A stretch of 64,000 nucleotides of DNA from Diacronema lutheri (Eukaryota; Haptophyta; Pavlovophyceae; Pavlovales; Pavlovaceae). Shown one piece after another: positions 50,501 to 61,682 of this stretch (position 1 is the first letter of the stretch; every line of letters starts with the position of its first letter). The DNA lies in assembly GCA_019448385.1 (NCBI GenBank), contig JAGTXO010000049.1:214201-278200 (forward strand), written 5' to 3'. The notes under the pieces are model-generated. The model saw only the letters and a program-made list of their open reading frames with translations. It did not search any database and had not been told where the DNA came from. Made by a program: the position numbers and the translations under genes.

Positions 50501-52789
50501 CGCGCGCTCGACGGCCGCGGCGCCACTGCCGGGGGCGCGGCTCGCCGCGCGCACCGCGCGCCGCCAGGCCGGCGCGAACATGAGCGCCGGCTCGAGCGCC
50601 GCGAGCGCGCGCGCCTCGCGCGCGTCGCTCGCGCCGAGGCGCGGCGGCACGCGCGCGGCTCCGCGCGGCGCGGTGCCTCGGAAGCGTGGGCTCAGCGTGT
50701 AGGCGAGGTGCTGCGGCACGCCGCGCGCCTCCGCGCGCGCGCGTCCGTCCTCGACCTCGCGCCGCGCCTTCGCGATCGCCGGCGTGGCGCGCGCGAGCCA
50801 GTCGGGGTCGGCGGGCAGGTGGATCACGACGAGAATCGGCGCCCAGTCCAGCCGCGGGTTCTTGTGACGGTCGGGCACGACCCACACGAGCAGCACCGTG
50901 CCCTCCGCGCCGCACGCCGCCTCGTAGATCCTGGGCTGCGAGCGCCAATCGGGCCTGACGCGCAGCGCCCGCGCGTGGTCGATGGCGGCGGCGCGGTCGC
51001 CATTGAAGTGAACCGTCGTCACCTCGCCGATGACGGACCGGCCGGACCGCCAGCAGAACACCGCGTCCGCCGACCCGCCGGCGATGGCCGCGAGCGATTC
51101 GGGCGCGGCGAGCCGCGGCAAGCCCTCGAAGGCGGCAAAGTCCTCGTGCGCATTGTACACGCCGCCCCAGCCGTCGTGCGCGTACGCGCGCGCGGCCGCT
51201 CGTACCGCGCGCGGCTGGTTCTCCACGCCCGACGTCATGTGCCATGTCGTCCCCGCGAAGCCGGGCTCGCCCAGCTCGGCCCGCACGACGGTACCGTACC
51301 CCGCGCCCTGCGTCGGGGCGGCGAGGTGGTGCATGCCCGCGCCGGTCACGCCCTCCGTGCGCTGCCGCGTGACGATCGTGCCCGTCGCGTGCGCGAAAAG
51401 CGTGTCGACCACGGCGGGCGCGCGCCCGCTGTTCGCCCGTAGCCGCGCCCTGCCCGCTTTTAGCTGCTCGGGGTCCTTGGCGTCGTACACGCGCGCGTCC
51501 GCGTCGCCCTCATCAGGCGCAGTGTAGACGCAGCGGCGTTCGAGCGGCGCCGAGCCACCGCCGTCCGCCGCCGCCGGCGAGGTTGGCGCCGCGCCCGCCG
51601 CCACCGCGCTCGTCGCCGCCGTGCCCGTCGCCACCGCCGCAGCCGCCGCGCCCGCGGGGTCGTCGTCCCCGTCCTCCGCGCCCTCCCCGTCGTCAGCGGT
51701 GGTGGCGTCGCCATCGTCCCCGTCGCCCTCGCCCCCGCCGAGGCTGCTGAATGGTCGGGGCCCCCACGCCGAGGCGGCGCGCCGCTGCGGCGCACGCGGC
51801 GGTGGCGCTCGCGACGGCGGCCTTGGCGCCGCCGCGCCGCGCGGCCTGGCCGCCGTCGACAGCGCGCGGCCTGCAGCGCCCGTGAGCGCGTCGAGCGCGG
51901 CCGTGCGTGCGATGCGGTCGTCGGGCGCGCGCAGCGCCGCCTCGACGGCCTGCAGCAGCCCGTCGGGCGCGGATCCGCCGACACTGGCATCGCACGCCTC
52001 GGCGAGCCGCGCGGCCTCGGCGAGCCGCGCGGCCTCGCGGGTGAACGGGCCGAAGCGCCTGGCGCGGTCGCCGAGCAGAGCGCCGATGGCGGCGCGGAGC
52101 GTGCGCGCGCGGGTCTCCTCGTACGCGGCCGTCGTGAGGCGCGCGAGGCGCGCGTCCAAAGCCTTCTTGATGTCGACAAGGACACTCGCGCGGCGGCCGT
52201 AGAGCGTCGATGCGCTCGCCACGACCTCGGCCGCGACTGTTGCCGCGGCGAAGCAACACGCGGCCCCACTCTGCGGGGGCGCCTTGAAGGCATCGATGGG
52301 CGGCGCTGTTCTGCCGATGCGCTGCGCAAGCTTCTTGATGAGCACGCCGGCCGCCGTGGCGTACGCCGATTCGCCGTTGCCCAAGGTGCGCGAATCGGCG
52401 AGCAGGGCGAGCGCGGCGCCGGGCGGCGCGCCGCGCTGCGCGGGCGGCGCGAGGAGCAGGTACGCCGCCGTCCAGTGCACGAGGCCGCTGGACGCGCGGA
52501 GGCAGAGCGGTAGCACGACCACGAGCACCTGCCCAAACCGGTCCGCATCCGCGCATGCTTTGCGCAGGTTGCGCAGCGCCACCTTGAGCGCATGCTGCGA
52601 GCACCCCGTGTCGCCCACCCTAACCCTGCTCGTGCCGAAATCCGCGTAACGCAGCAGGGCGATGAGGCAAGTGGATGGGACCACGTGGGGGTGGGTATCT
52701 CCCGGCGACAGAATGGTGCTGAGGGCCAGCGAGAAACTGTCCGAGCCGCCCCGCCCGCCGGGCAAAGCGTCCTTCACGGAGTCCTCCAT
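33879..52789 (-). CDS. Giant polyprotein: Ulp1-like peptidases, YqaJ exonuclease, chromodomain and Fanzor nuclease
   Basis: Exons 52789-49115, 48981-35734 and 35603-33879 join in phase 0 (TGG|GTAGGC...GCGCAG|GGG; AAT|GTGCGC...GCGCAG|GTG) to give about 6,215 aa. Domains: Ulp1-like peptidase about 30-200 (His105, Asp132, Gln173, Cys178); membrane-helix-like stretch near 1094-1120; coiled coil 1226-1290; long Ala/Arg-rich part; second Ulp1-like peptidase (His2507, Asp2530, Gln2571, Cys2576); YqaJ nuclease about 3970-4130; Pro/Ala repeat; chromodomain about 5201-5256; Fanzor about 5356-6100; acidic Asp/Gly tail. Over 13 kb the middle exon has no stop, so the gene is under selection or very young. 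A further exon (from ATG 52991, ending 52852) could join in phase through a 55-nt intron. A large mobile element gene is the best interpretation. Confidence 0.75.
36890..37057 (-). other. Chromodomain
   Basis: The sequence EARTYEVEAVVDERRKAGKK then FQFRIRWRGYDESADTWEPE, ANVSSDLVAQF is a textbook chromodomain: the YEVE start, the F.IRWRGY strand, and WEP with the C-terminal helix. The aromatic cage positions Tyr, Trp and Tyr are kept. Chromodomains bind methylated histone H3 tails. It lies about 100 residues before the Fanzor domain in the same frame with no stop between. Confidence 0.92.
40270..40760 (-). other. YqaJ-type (lambda-exonuclease-like) recombinase domain
   Basis: The domain starts SPRWHDERWEEVTGSKVGDV. 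The PD-(D/E)XK core follows: GILGEAVALRKL, FSPDGLAILP, VLVEVKTLTK, then RDQLQLGMHVLGV, which matches the Gln-rich motif of YqaJ/alkaline exonucleases. These enzymes chew one DNA strand to start single-strand annealing recombination in phages and many large DNA viruses and transposons. Catalytic Glu, Asp, Glu and Lys are all present. Confidence 0.85.
44451..44533. repeat. GGC trinucleotide run (poly-Ala coding on minus strand)
   Basis: About 27 nearly perfect GGC units encode an alanine run just downstream of the second Ulp1-like domain. Being a triplet repeat it keeps the frame. Confidence 0.9.
44900..45330 (-). other. Second Ulp1-like (C48) cysteine peptidase domain
   Basis: His in GHFTALRLV, Asp in VLVDTLAS, Gln and Cys in NEAAQRGATCGLAIVG follow the Ulp1 order with a Q-x4-C spacing. 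The same spacing occurs in the N-terminal peptidase of this protein. Activity could be against SUMO-like tags or the polyprotein itself; both are inference. Confidence 0.6.
52200..52600 (-). other. N-terminal Ulp1-like (C48) cysteine peptidase domain
   Basis: His105 in GLVHWTAAYLLLA, Asp132 in ALLADSRTLG and Gln173/Cys178 in PPQSGAACCFAAA give the His-Asp-Gln-Cys order of Ulp1/SENP and adenain-type peptidases. The helix between (TAAGVLIKKLAQRIG) fits the family. Ulp1-like peptidases are found in several eukaryotic DNA transposon groups. Confidence 0.7.
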
Positions 52790-52991
52790 CTGCAGACTGT
52801 GGGCACGTCAGTGTCCGGATGGCGGCCCGGATGATACTTGGGAGAATTTACATGATGCCCTGGAGAATGCCCCGCTCTCCCACAACCAGGACCCGCCAGC
52901 GCGCCGAGCCTACTCGTTTGCCCGCGCCGCCTCTCTTTGCGCGCCCGAGCGCGGCCTCCGAGCGCGGCCAACGTCCTCCGGGGGCGTGCAT

Positions 52992-54693
52992 CGTGGCTGC
53001 TCGGAGGGGCTGCGACGCGGCGAAAGCTCGCTGCGCGGCCGCAACGTGAGCGCGCGCGCGCGGCCGCGCGCCGGCCTGCGCTGCTCTGCACGGCCGCGCG
53101 CCGGCCTGCGCAGCCTCGTCGCGCAGCGTGAGCGCGAGCGCGCGCGAGGTGAGCTCGGCGGATGGGTGCGCGGCGGCGTTGGCGGCGGGTGCGGCGGCAG
53201 GCTGGGCGGCGGGTTTGGACGGAGAGTGTCGGGGAAGAACGGGGCGCATCCTGGCTGGGAGTTGGACGGCGCCCACCACGCGCTGGCGGATCCTGGTTGC
53301 CACCACCACCCCCCCCCCCCCCCCCGGAGACGAGGACCAGGGGCATGGCCGACTCGCTGCGCCGCACAGCGCGCGGCGCGCGGCATGCTGCGCGACCTCA
53401 AGCACATCCAGCCGCGCTCCGCCCACGCAACGCGCGCAATGCCGCGTTGCACTGCAGGTGTGCACGTGCGGCTCTCACGCGCACTGTGTTGCACGAACGG
53501 CATCACGCCACCGAGCTGCGTCCGGACCACGCGCCGCGCGCAGGCGACCACACAGGGGCGCGCCGCGCCGCGCGTGCGCGCCCTCGCAACCGTTGCAGCA
53601 CGCTCTGCCTTGCACTGCGCCGAGCCGCCGCGCGCTGTGCGCGTGCATGCAGGGCGCACGCGAGCGACGAAGCGCGCGCGCGGCGAGGCGCGCGGGCGGC
53701 TCGCTGCGCGGGCGGCAACGCGCCCAGCTGCGCCCAGGCCAGGCGCGCGCCCGCGAGTGCCACCGGGACGCACTGCCCCCGCCGGGGTCGCCGCGCGCTC
53801 TGTGTGTGCGCTCGCGCGCTGCGAGCGCGGCGGAACGTTCGTGCATGGCGCGAAGAGCGCGGCACCCGAAGACGGCTGCCCCGAGCCCGCGCCGGGTGGC
53901 AGCGAGCGGCGGCACCTCCTCGGCGAGCCCGCCCCGCGCCTTCCCCTCCACGTGGCGTTTTGAGGCAGACGGACACGCGCCCACACTGCGACTGGGCACG
54001 CTGCTCGAGGCAGACACGCACCCAACGCGCGCGCACCACGCGCCCGCGTCGGCGGGCCGGTGTGAACGAGCGAGAGCTCGGTGTCGCCAACGGGGGCACG
54101 GGCGCGACTTCGGTCCGCCTCTCGACGGACGCAGGCGACGCTGCCGGGAACTTCCCCGACGCCTGCACATCCAGGGCTTCGAGGTACAGAGCTGGGCAAC
54201 AGTGCCGCTCGTCACCGATGAGGCGGCCAAGCTCGCTATCCTTGCTGCCCTCGGCTCCACCAAACAGCCGGGCGACCCAACGGTTCGTGATCGCCTGGCC
54301 GCCAGGTGCGAACCGCGCCCGTGCAAGCGCTTCACCCGCATTCTCCGCCCCGCTGCGGACGTCCGCCTGCCGGCCGCGAACACGGCCGGTGCGCGTTGCC
54401 GCCTGGCCCAACACGAAAACCCGCCCGCCCCCGAGGCCGCAGGTCCTACCTGCCCAAGCGCAGCCCAACGGCACGCAGACAGCCCGCCTTGGCAACCGAC
54501 TCGTGCGCGAGCGCTCCGCCCTCCACAAGAGCCTGCCCCACGCCACCGCCGACGCGGAGCCAGCGCAGCCGACGCCCCTCCGCGACGCTCGCGCCGCAAG
54601 GCGCAAGGGCCCCGGCGAGACGGCGTCAACCAAGCCCGCCGCTGGCACAGCGCCGGCACCCGGAGCCCACCCCAAGCCCCCGCGCACGCCTCG

Positions 54694-54728
<35 letters not shown>

Positions 54729-55716
54729 ATCGGCGGACCGATTGCGTTTTGGTGCGCCAGGCTCAATGCGCCATCGCAGTGGCGGGCCCGCAGACGCAGA
54801 CGCTGACATGCCCAACGCTGGGCACTGAGGCCGCAGGCCGGCCCTCCTGGACCTGGCGGGCGAGCTGCCCGCGCAGCGGCCACGCGAGCCTCGCACTGAC
54901 CGTGGCGGTCGCTGCCACCGTGATAGCTGCGGGTGCGGCGGCCTTGGCCCCAACCCCATCATCCGTCTTCATCCCCGCCCTGCTCGCGCTCGCGGCCTAC
55001 GTCGGCAATCCCTGCACCGGGATCCGCCCCGCGAAGTCCACACAAGACTTATCCGTGCTGCACGCCAGCCGCGCGCGCCGACGCGCGCCGCTCCCACACG
55101 CTCACCTCCGTTTCCGCGGGCGGCCCAACGCCCCCCCCCCCCCCCCCCCCCCCTCCCCCCCCCCCCCCCCCCCGGCAGGCGGCCATCGAGCCGCATTAGC
55201 ACACCCGCCCGGGGCCTCCCGCCGCACCCGCAGCGGCTCGGCGCCTTGAATCCTCCCGTCCCCCGGGGTGAGGCCTTCAACCCGGGCCCAGCGCGCTCCG
55301 ACTGCCTCACGCGCGCCAGCGCCAACCTCGGCGGCATGGTAGACCCCGAGCGAAAAGCCGCACTTCTCGCCGTCCTCGTCAGGCGCAAGTACGTTATCCT
55401 GCTCCTACTGCCGACGCGGCTCCCGCGCGCGCGGACTACTACGCCGGGCAGATCGCCGCAGACGCACGTGAGTGCACACGTGCGGACAAGGCGCACACGC
55501 TCGACGTCCAGTTAGCGCACGTGCACGTGCGCGCCACTGGTCACATTTGAGCGTCCGTGCTCGCCCACAGCGTCGCCATCCACAAGATGCGCGCTGGAGC
55601 CATCCAAGCAGGGCTCTGCCTGCTCGGCTTCCGCAAGGCAATTTGGGCCGCGGACAGCGGACAGCGGACGGCGTGCGCGTGCGAGGTGCGAAAGGAGGAA
55701 GAAGGTAGGGAGAGTT

Positions 55717-55762
<46 letters not shown>

Positions 55763-55790
55763 CGGCCGCCGGAGACGAGGACGCACTCAC
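52992..55790. other. Unresolved region between the giant gene and the USP gene
   Basis: Both strands are open and neither wins clearly. Plus-strand candidates: FEVQSWATVPLVTDEAAKLA near 54178; a hydrophobic stretch LALTVAVAATVIAAGAAALA near 54890; DYYAGQIAADARECTRADKA near 55432, ending at TGA. Minus-strand candidate: FAPGGQAITNRWVARLFGGA near 54270. Poly-C runs at 53308-53325, 54690-54727 and 55131-55173 resemble the pyrimidine tracts of this genome's introns on the plus strand. A TG repeat followed by poly-G is at 55718-55757. Confidence 0.35.
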
Positions 55791-56957
55791 CGCTGTTGGC
55801 AATGCGCGCGTCACGGAGACAACTTGGCGGGCCTCGCACGCAGCTGGGCCGATCGCCGCCGTAGAGATGTCTGCAGCCGTCTCCGCGATGCCGATCGTCG
55901 CATCTGTTGGCACCGCTGCCATCTGCCGCACCCGCGGCCAGGCTGCCGGCAAGGTCGGCGCGTCGGGCTCCGAGCTCGGCCACGCAGGCGATGCGGCCGA
56001 CGGCGGTGACGCTGAGCCCAGCGCCGGGTCCAACGGCTCCACGTCGAGCCGGCTGTGAACGAGCATGCTCGCACCACTTGCCCACGCCAGCGCGTCGGAC
56101 TCAGGCACGTTGTAGATCTGCGCGGGCAACGCGCGTGCGTGCGGCAGGCGCGCGCGCGAGCTTTCAGGCCACGCGCGCGTGCCGCGCGGGAGGACGGGGC
56201 GGTCGCGGCTGCGCTCGACCGCCGGTCGCGGCACCGAGCGACCGTGCGCGCCGCCGCACGTTGTAGTCGTCGCACGGAAACCAAGCCTCGTTGCGGAGCA
56301 CGATGGCGACAAGGTGCCCGCTCATCGGCCCCTCGCCCACGTGCACCACGCCGGCGACGGGGAGGTGGTCGCGCCCGCCGAGCAGCAGCCGCGGCGCGCA
56401 CACGAGCGCGCGGTTGTTCTTGCACTGCGAGCCATTGCCGCGCGTCGTGCGCGGCGCCTCGACAGCAATGCTGGCTGGCGTGAGCACGCCCGAGTGGCCC
56501 GCGTTCGTGTGGCGATCCCGCGGCGGCCCAGCGGCGCCCCCCAGAGCGTGTGCAAGCGCGCGCGCCGCATCGCCGCCGACGCTGACGAGTACGGCGATGC
56601 CCTCGCCGGCCTCTGAAGGCACGGCGATCTGCTCGAGCACTGGCCCGACGCGTGTGTCGGCTTCAAAGGCCGCAGCGAGCCCGGGCACTCGGCCGAGCAG
56701 CAACCGGAAGAACTCAGCGGCATCCTGCGGCGTCCTTCGCGCGCCACGGCCCGAGATGACGTCGATGACGGACACAAGACACAGCCGTGTCGGCGCCCTG
56801 GTGTCCTCGATCAGCGTGCCAAAGTCCCGAAAACGCGCCCTCTCGACGCTGTTGGCACGGCGCGAAGCGGAGCGAAGCATCGCACGGAGCATGTTCAGGG
56901 CGAAGAGCGATTGCATAAGGACGGTCGTGTAGCACGCGCTGCCCTCGTTTTTCGCGC
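55791..56957 (-). CDS. Ubiquitin-specific protease (USP/C19 family)
   Basis: USPs cleave ubiquitin from proteins. Exon a (56957-56260) carries the Cys box GSACYTTVLMQSLFALN (Cys near 56934), then TPQDAAEFFRLLLGR like the QD box, and the His box SGHLVAIVLRNEAWFPCDDY. A 142-nt intron (AAC|GTGCGG...CAG|ATC) joins in phase to exon b (56117-55791), which gives YNVPESDALAWASGASMLVH, the usual end of the fold, and closes at a GTGAGT donor. The catalytic Cys, His and Asp are all there. Upstream and downstream exons are not fixed; an upstream one may end at 57097 (GPMWP|GTGAGA). Confidence 0.7.
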
Positions 56958-57099
56958 CTGCGCCGCGCCGCGCAGCGCCGGGTGTGCGGGGTGCGCACGC
57001 ACGGTTTGCGGCGGGATGGAGGGAGGCTGGCTGGGCGCGCGCCGAGCCCGGCAAGCCGTGCAGGCGCTCACCACGCGGCACGCCGGGCACTCTCACCGG

Positions 57100-58430
57100 C
57101 CACATCGGGCCGTCAAACGCGTCTTCCACAGGCTGCCGACCGACGACGTAAAACTTGCTCAAGGCGCCGCGCCGTGCACGCGCCATGCGCGCGCTGTTGC
57201 GGGCTGCGCAGCAGGGACGACGGGGGAATTGGCGAGCGAGGGTTGGGCGCAGATCAGCGTGGTGGCGCGGCAAGACGAGCGCGCGCCGGGCGCCTGGCGC
57301 GGAGGCGCCCCGCGCGAGGACGCGAGCCGCTTCTCGCACCGGACGGGCGCCCACGCGCAAGCCGGCTTTCGAGGGCTGGTGGATGGTGGCAGATGCCGAA
57401 ACGGACACATGGAATGATGCGTCGGCGGCGCGAGCGCGGGACGATCTTGCCCGGGCAATTTTGCGCACGCTGCCAGCGCGCGTATGCGTGCGCATGCAGC
57501 GGGCGGCGCGCACGTTGCGCGTGACGGGGCGCCGAGCGGCACACCGGCGGGGACGCGCTCGCCGCTGCCGTGGCATCGTACGCTGCCTGCGTGCTGGCCC
57601 GCACGCACGTTGCCGGCGCGAGGGGACGGCGAGTGCGCCTCGGCCGAACAGGCGCGAACGTTACGCCCGAGCGCGTGGCCGGGCCCCGCCGACTGCACGC
57701 AGCGCCGGCCCAGGCGCGCATCCGCCCGACGCGGATTTGGACGACGCATCGACCGGCACGCCGAGCGTCTGCGCCCGCCTCGCGGCCGGTCGCGCCGGCC
57801 CCTCTTCGGCCCGAGGCCGCACGTCCGCCGCGCGCCGCTTTGGCGCGCGGCGCGGCGCTCCCGGAACGCGCATGGCACACGCGCGGTGCGCGGGCACGCC
57901 CGCAACGCGCCATTCCAGCGCGAGCAGTTCGGCAAGCTTGCAGCGCGCGAGCAGCCGGGCATGTGCCGCGGAAACACAGTTCGCTGTGTGCGCCGGCCGC
58001 GACGACACGGCGTAGCGGCGCGAGGCTGGCCGCCGGGGCCACGGGCGTACTGCCGTGGCGCGACGCCATGGTATGAGCATTAAATTCATCGGGGGGTGGG
58101 GTGGGGGGGGGGGGGGGGGGGCGCGTTGTGCGCACTTGGCGCGCGAGTAGTGCGAGTGGCGGGCGAGCCTCGTCGCCCACGGAGCCCGCCCCCGGCTCGG
58201 CGGCGCGCCGCCTGCTCGCCGGGTCGCGCACCGCCGTCGCCGCCGCTGCGCACTTGCCCAGCTTGCCGGCAGGCGGCAGGCGGCGGCGACGGCGGCGGCG
58301 GCGGCTGCGGCTGCGGCGCGAGCGCGACGCCGGGCGGCGGCAGCGCCGACGGCACGCGCGCAGCGGCGACCCACGCGGCGGCGGGCAGCGCGCCAGCGTG
58401 AGGCCCCTGCGCGCCGGCCGCATTGGCGCC
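57100..58430. other. Region without a confident gene
   Basis: Minus-strand frames run through from the helicase and USP genes but are Arg/Ala-rich without recognisable domains. A poly-G run is at about 58096-58120. Near 57110-57150 a minus-strand stretch (ALSKFYVVGRQPVEDAFDG) may be the first USP exon. Confidence 0.4.
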
Positions 58431-58432
58431 GC

Positions 58433-58459
58433 CCTGCGCGCCCTAGAAGGGCGCGCAGG
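58433..58459. repeat. Perfect 12-bp stem hairpin with AGA loop
   Basis: CCTGCGCGCCCT, AGA, AGGGCGCGCAGG. It lies on the C-terminal side of the Pif1-like gene. The palindromes GGTGCTGGCGAGCACC and GGTGCTGGCCAGCACC follow at about 58486-58501 and 58547-58562. Confidence 0.85.
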
Positions 58460-58739
58460 TACGCGGGCCGGTCGCGCGGCGCGCGGTGCTGGCGAGCACC
58501 CGACGGCTGCGCGTCGGCGCGAGCGGCGCGGCGGGCGTCGCGCCGGCGGGTGCTGGCCAGCACCGCGCGCCGGCGGCGCGCCCGCCGCCAGCGCGCCGCC
58601 CGCCGCCGGCGCCGCGCGCGCCGTCCGCGCCCGCCGCCACCGCGCGCCGCCGCCGCGCATTCGCGCGCGGCGGCGACGGCGGCCGCGGCGAGCGCCGCCG
58701 CCGCCGCCTCGCCACCGCTGACCGCGCGGAGCACCTCTT

Positions 58740-61091
58740 TGAAGACGACGCTGCGCGTCACGAGGTCCGGGCCGAGCGCAAAGCGGACGCGCGACGTGTG
58801 CCCGACGCGCGAAGCGGCCACGTGGAGCTGGCCGTGCGTGAAGCACGGCTCGGCGAGCCACACGCCCGCGCACCCGAGCGCTTGCCCCTGCGCCTCGTTA
58901 CGCCGGCCGCACCGGGGAACTGGCGGCGCATCCGCACAAGCGCGAACGTGCCGTCGTCGGGCGAGTGGTGGTCGACACGCGCGACGAGCACGGTGCTGTC
59001 GCGCCCGGCGGCCGCGCCGGGGCGTGCGCACTCGAGCAGCCGGCCGCCGGCGCGCACGCCGCGCACGATCAGCCGCGTGCCGCCGCACAGCCCCTCGCCG
59101 GGCGAGAGGTTGCGCGGCAGCATCACCACCATCCCGGGCTTCAGGTCGAGGACGCGGTGCGGCATCTGCGCGTGCTCGAGCGAGTCGAGGAATTCGACCG
59201 ACGCCCGCGCAATCTGCTTGCCCGCCCCGTCGTCGCGCCAGCTCGTCCGCCGACGCGCACCTCGCCGCCGCGCCCGGGAAGCGGCCGATCGCCAGCCAGT
59301 TGATCCGCGCCACGTCCGTCTGCTTGGCGCAGAGCACCGCGCGGTCGCACAGCGAGCCGTCGTCGGTCCAACACGTCGCGCCGTGGACAAAGTCGTCACG
59401 AGCTCCGTCGGGTAGGCCGAGCCCACGCGGATGGGGACGCCGCCGACGGCCTCGGGCAGCTGCACGGGATCGAGCGGGAATGCGCCGGGCATGGCCCCGG
59501 CCGCCGGCACCGCCGCGGGAACGGCGCCGTCGCCGGGGCTGCGCAGCAGCTCCGCCCACTCGCCCGCGCCGAGCGCGTCGCCCGTGTCGCGCGCCGCGCT
59601 CGAGGCGCGAACGTTCTCGACCAAGGCGTGCTGCCGATCGTGCTGCCACGGCGCCGAGTACTTGAGGCAGGAGCGCACGATCTGCGCGCGCGAGCCGCGC
59701 CGCACCACCGGCAAGCACTGGCGAAAGTCGCCGGCGAGCAGCAGCGTCTCGCCGCCGAAGCGCTCGTCGACGCCCGTCACGTCGCGCAAACACCGATCAG
59801 GCGAGTCGAGGTGGCACCGCGTCTGCATCGGCGCCTCGTCCCACACGACCAGCCGCCGCGGCGGCCAGGGAGCGCCCGCGCTCGGAGCGCGGCACGCCAT
59901 TGAACGGCTTGCCCGTCGGAGTCGGCACCGCCGGGCACCTTGAAGGTCAAGTGGAAGGTGCGGCCGTCGGGCAGCAGCGTGGCGGCGACGCCCGAGGACG
60001 CGCCCACGACGACCGCGTGCCCATCCGCGCGCACGGCGGCGATAATGGCGCGCTCGACGAACGTCTTGCCCGTTCCGCCCGGCGCGTCGCAAAGATGCAG
60101 CCGGTTGCCCACGCCGCGCAGCGCCGATTTGACGACCGCGCCGTGGAGCGCGCACTGCTGGCCGCCCTCGGCCATCGCCGCGCGCGCCGCCGCCGCGCTC
60201 GCAGCCCGCTCGGCGCGATGGTAGCCCTGCGCGCGCGCGAGCTCGCGCCCGCCCGGCCCGGCCGGCGCGCGCGCCGTGCGCAGACCGGCCACCGCCGCGA
60301 GCGCCGCCGCGCGCTCGCGCTCGTCGGGCACGTACAGCCCCGTGGAGTCGAACGTGTCGGCCCAGGCGGGCACGCCGTACGAGGCGAAGGCGTCCGAGCC
60401 GGGCTGCGGCCGCTGCTCGGCGCGCTTCAGGAGCATGACCCCGCACACGTTCCACTTGGTGCCAAACATCGAGCCCGTGAGCCCCGTGTAGACGCGGTCG
60501 AGCTGCGTGGCGATGGCGCAGACGTCCTCGTGCCGGATCTCGTCGACCGGTTCGCGCCGCGCGTCGACGAGCGGCACGACGCGCTCGGAGCCCGCCCACG
60601 TGAACGTGCGCGTCGACATGTTCAGCCGCGTGGTGCGCGAGCGTGTCGTCCTCGTACTTGGGCTTGACGGCGGGCGAGAGCTTGCCGCGCACCTCCTCCT
60701 TCGAGAGGCCGCGCGTGTTGAGCAGCTCCTTTTGGCGCGCGTGCACCGTCTCGACGCGCTGATCGTCGATGGCGCGCAGGGCGCCAAAGTAGGCGTCCAT
60801 CTGTGCGAGCGGCGCGCCTTCAATCGGCAGCTCCTTGTCGGTCACGCCGGCCGTGTACGCCGCCTTGTCGACGTCCGTCGGCCCGTACATGGTGCCAAAG
60901 TTGCCGTCGCCCGTGAGCTCGGGCCAGTCGACGACGCAGGGCGGCGAGACGAAGGCGAGCGCGCGGCGCGACGGCCCGTAGCTCAGCTTGTCGACCGTGC
61001 GCGCCTGCTCGCTCGGCTTGACCGGCCGCGTGCTCACGATCTCGCAGTTGACGAGCGCCGCGTCGAAGGCGCGCAGGTCGATGGCGGCCAT
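58740..61091 (-). pseudogene. Pif1-family helicase, broken by several frame changes
   Basis: Pif1 helicases unwind DNA 5' to 3'; fused or free copies occur in Helitrons, Mavericks and large DNA viruses. From MAAIDLRAFDAALVNCEIV at 61091 the N-terminal domain includes DWPELTGDGNFGTMYGPTD. In order follow Walker A CDAPGGTGKTFVERAI (about 60070), GVAATLLPDGRTFHLTFKVP, Walker B VVWDEAPM, LAGDFRQCLPVVRRGSR, LVENVRASS, LDLKPGMVVMLPRNLSPGEG and motif VI AQGQALGCAGVWLAE, GQLHVAASRVG. To read them all one must change frame at about 60620, 59890, 59390, 59240 and 58900. No standard introns explain these, so I call a decayed gene; sequence errors are an alternative. Confidence 0.8.
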
Positions 61092-61682
61092 GGTCGTTTG
61101 TGCGCGGGAGATCACGCTGCAGGCGGCTCCACAGTAGGTTCGAGAAAAAAAAAAGCTGGGCCAACGGTCAGTCGAGCGCCACAAGCAATCCTCGGGAGCC
61201 GGTGGCCCAACCCAACCCAACGATCTTCGTCGCCACCCTTCGCGCGTTTTCCGTTCGCGCCCAAGCAGACAAGGAGACCACAATCTCGGTGGGCTGCTCG
61301 GCGCGATGATGTGCCTCAGCGCTAGGTTTGGGAGATCGTGCTCGAACGTGCGCGCGCGAACGTCGCGAGGTGCAGCACGGGCGCGTGGCGACGCCGCGCA
61401 TCATCCAGCGCCAGCTCGAGCTGCAGCTGCCGTGGGGCCGGCCGGACGAGGCATCCGTCGCTCGCGTGCCGAAACGCCGGGCGTCGAGGGCCGCTCGCGC
61501 TCGGTGCGCGACGCGGCGCCCGAGCCGGACCCGGACGAGGGCTACGTGCGCGTGGCGACGCGGCGTTCTGAGGCGCGCTACGACGTCGCCCAGCCGAGCA
61601 GGCCCGGGGCGGGGCGAGTCCGGCTGCGCGGAGGTCCGGCTCGAGCGGGGCGGCGCCATGCTCCGAGGCGCCGCCGCTTCTA
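61092..61682. other. Intergenic region
   Basis: An A-rich patch (GAGAAAAAAAAAAGCTGG at 61140) lies upstream of the helicase start and could be its promoter. A plus-strand frame at 61306-61683 includes EPDPDEGYVRVATRRSEARY and may be a gene fragment; evidence is weak. Confidence 0.35.

Noticed and set aside
58430-61091. A Helitron identity for the Pif1 gene region
   Set aside because: No HUH Rep motif is seen upstream of the helicase, and the hairpin at 58,433 is not followed by CTRR on either strand.
33879-61091. An integrated virus
   Set aside because: No capsid, packaging ATPase, DNA polymerase or integrase was recognised; a large transposon-like element fits as well.
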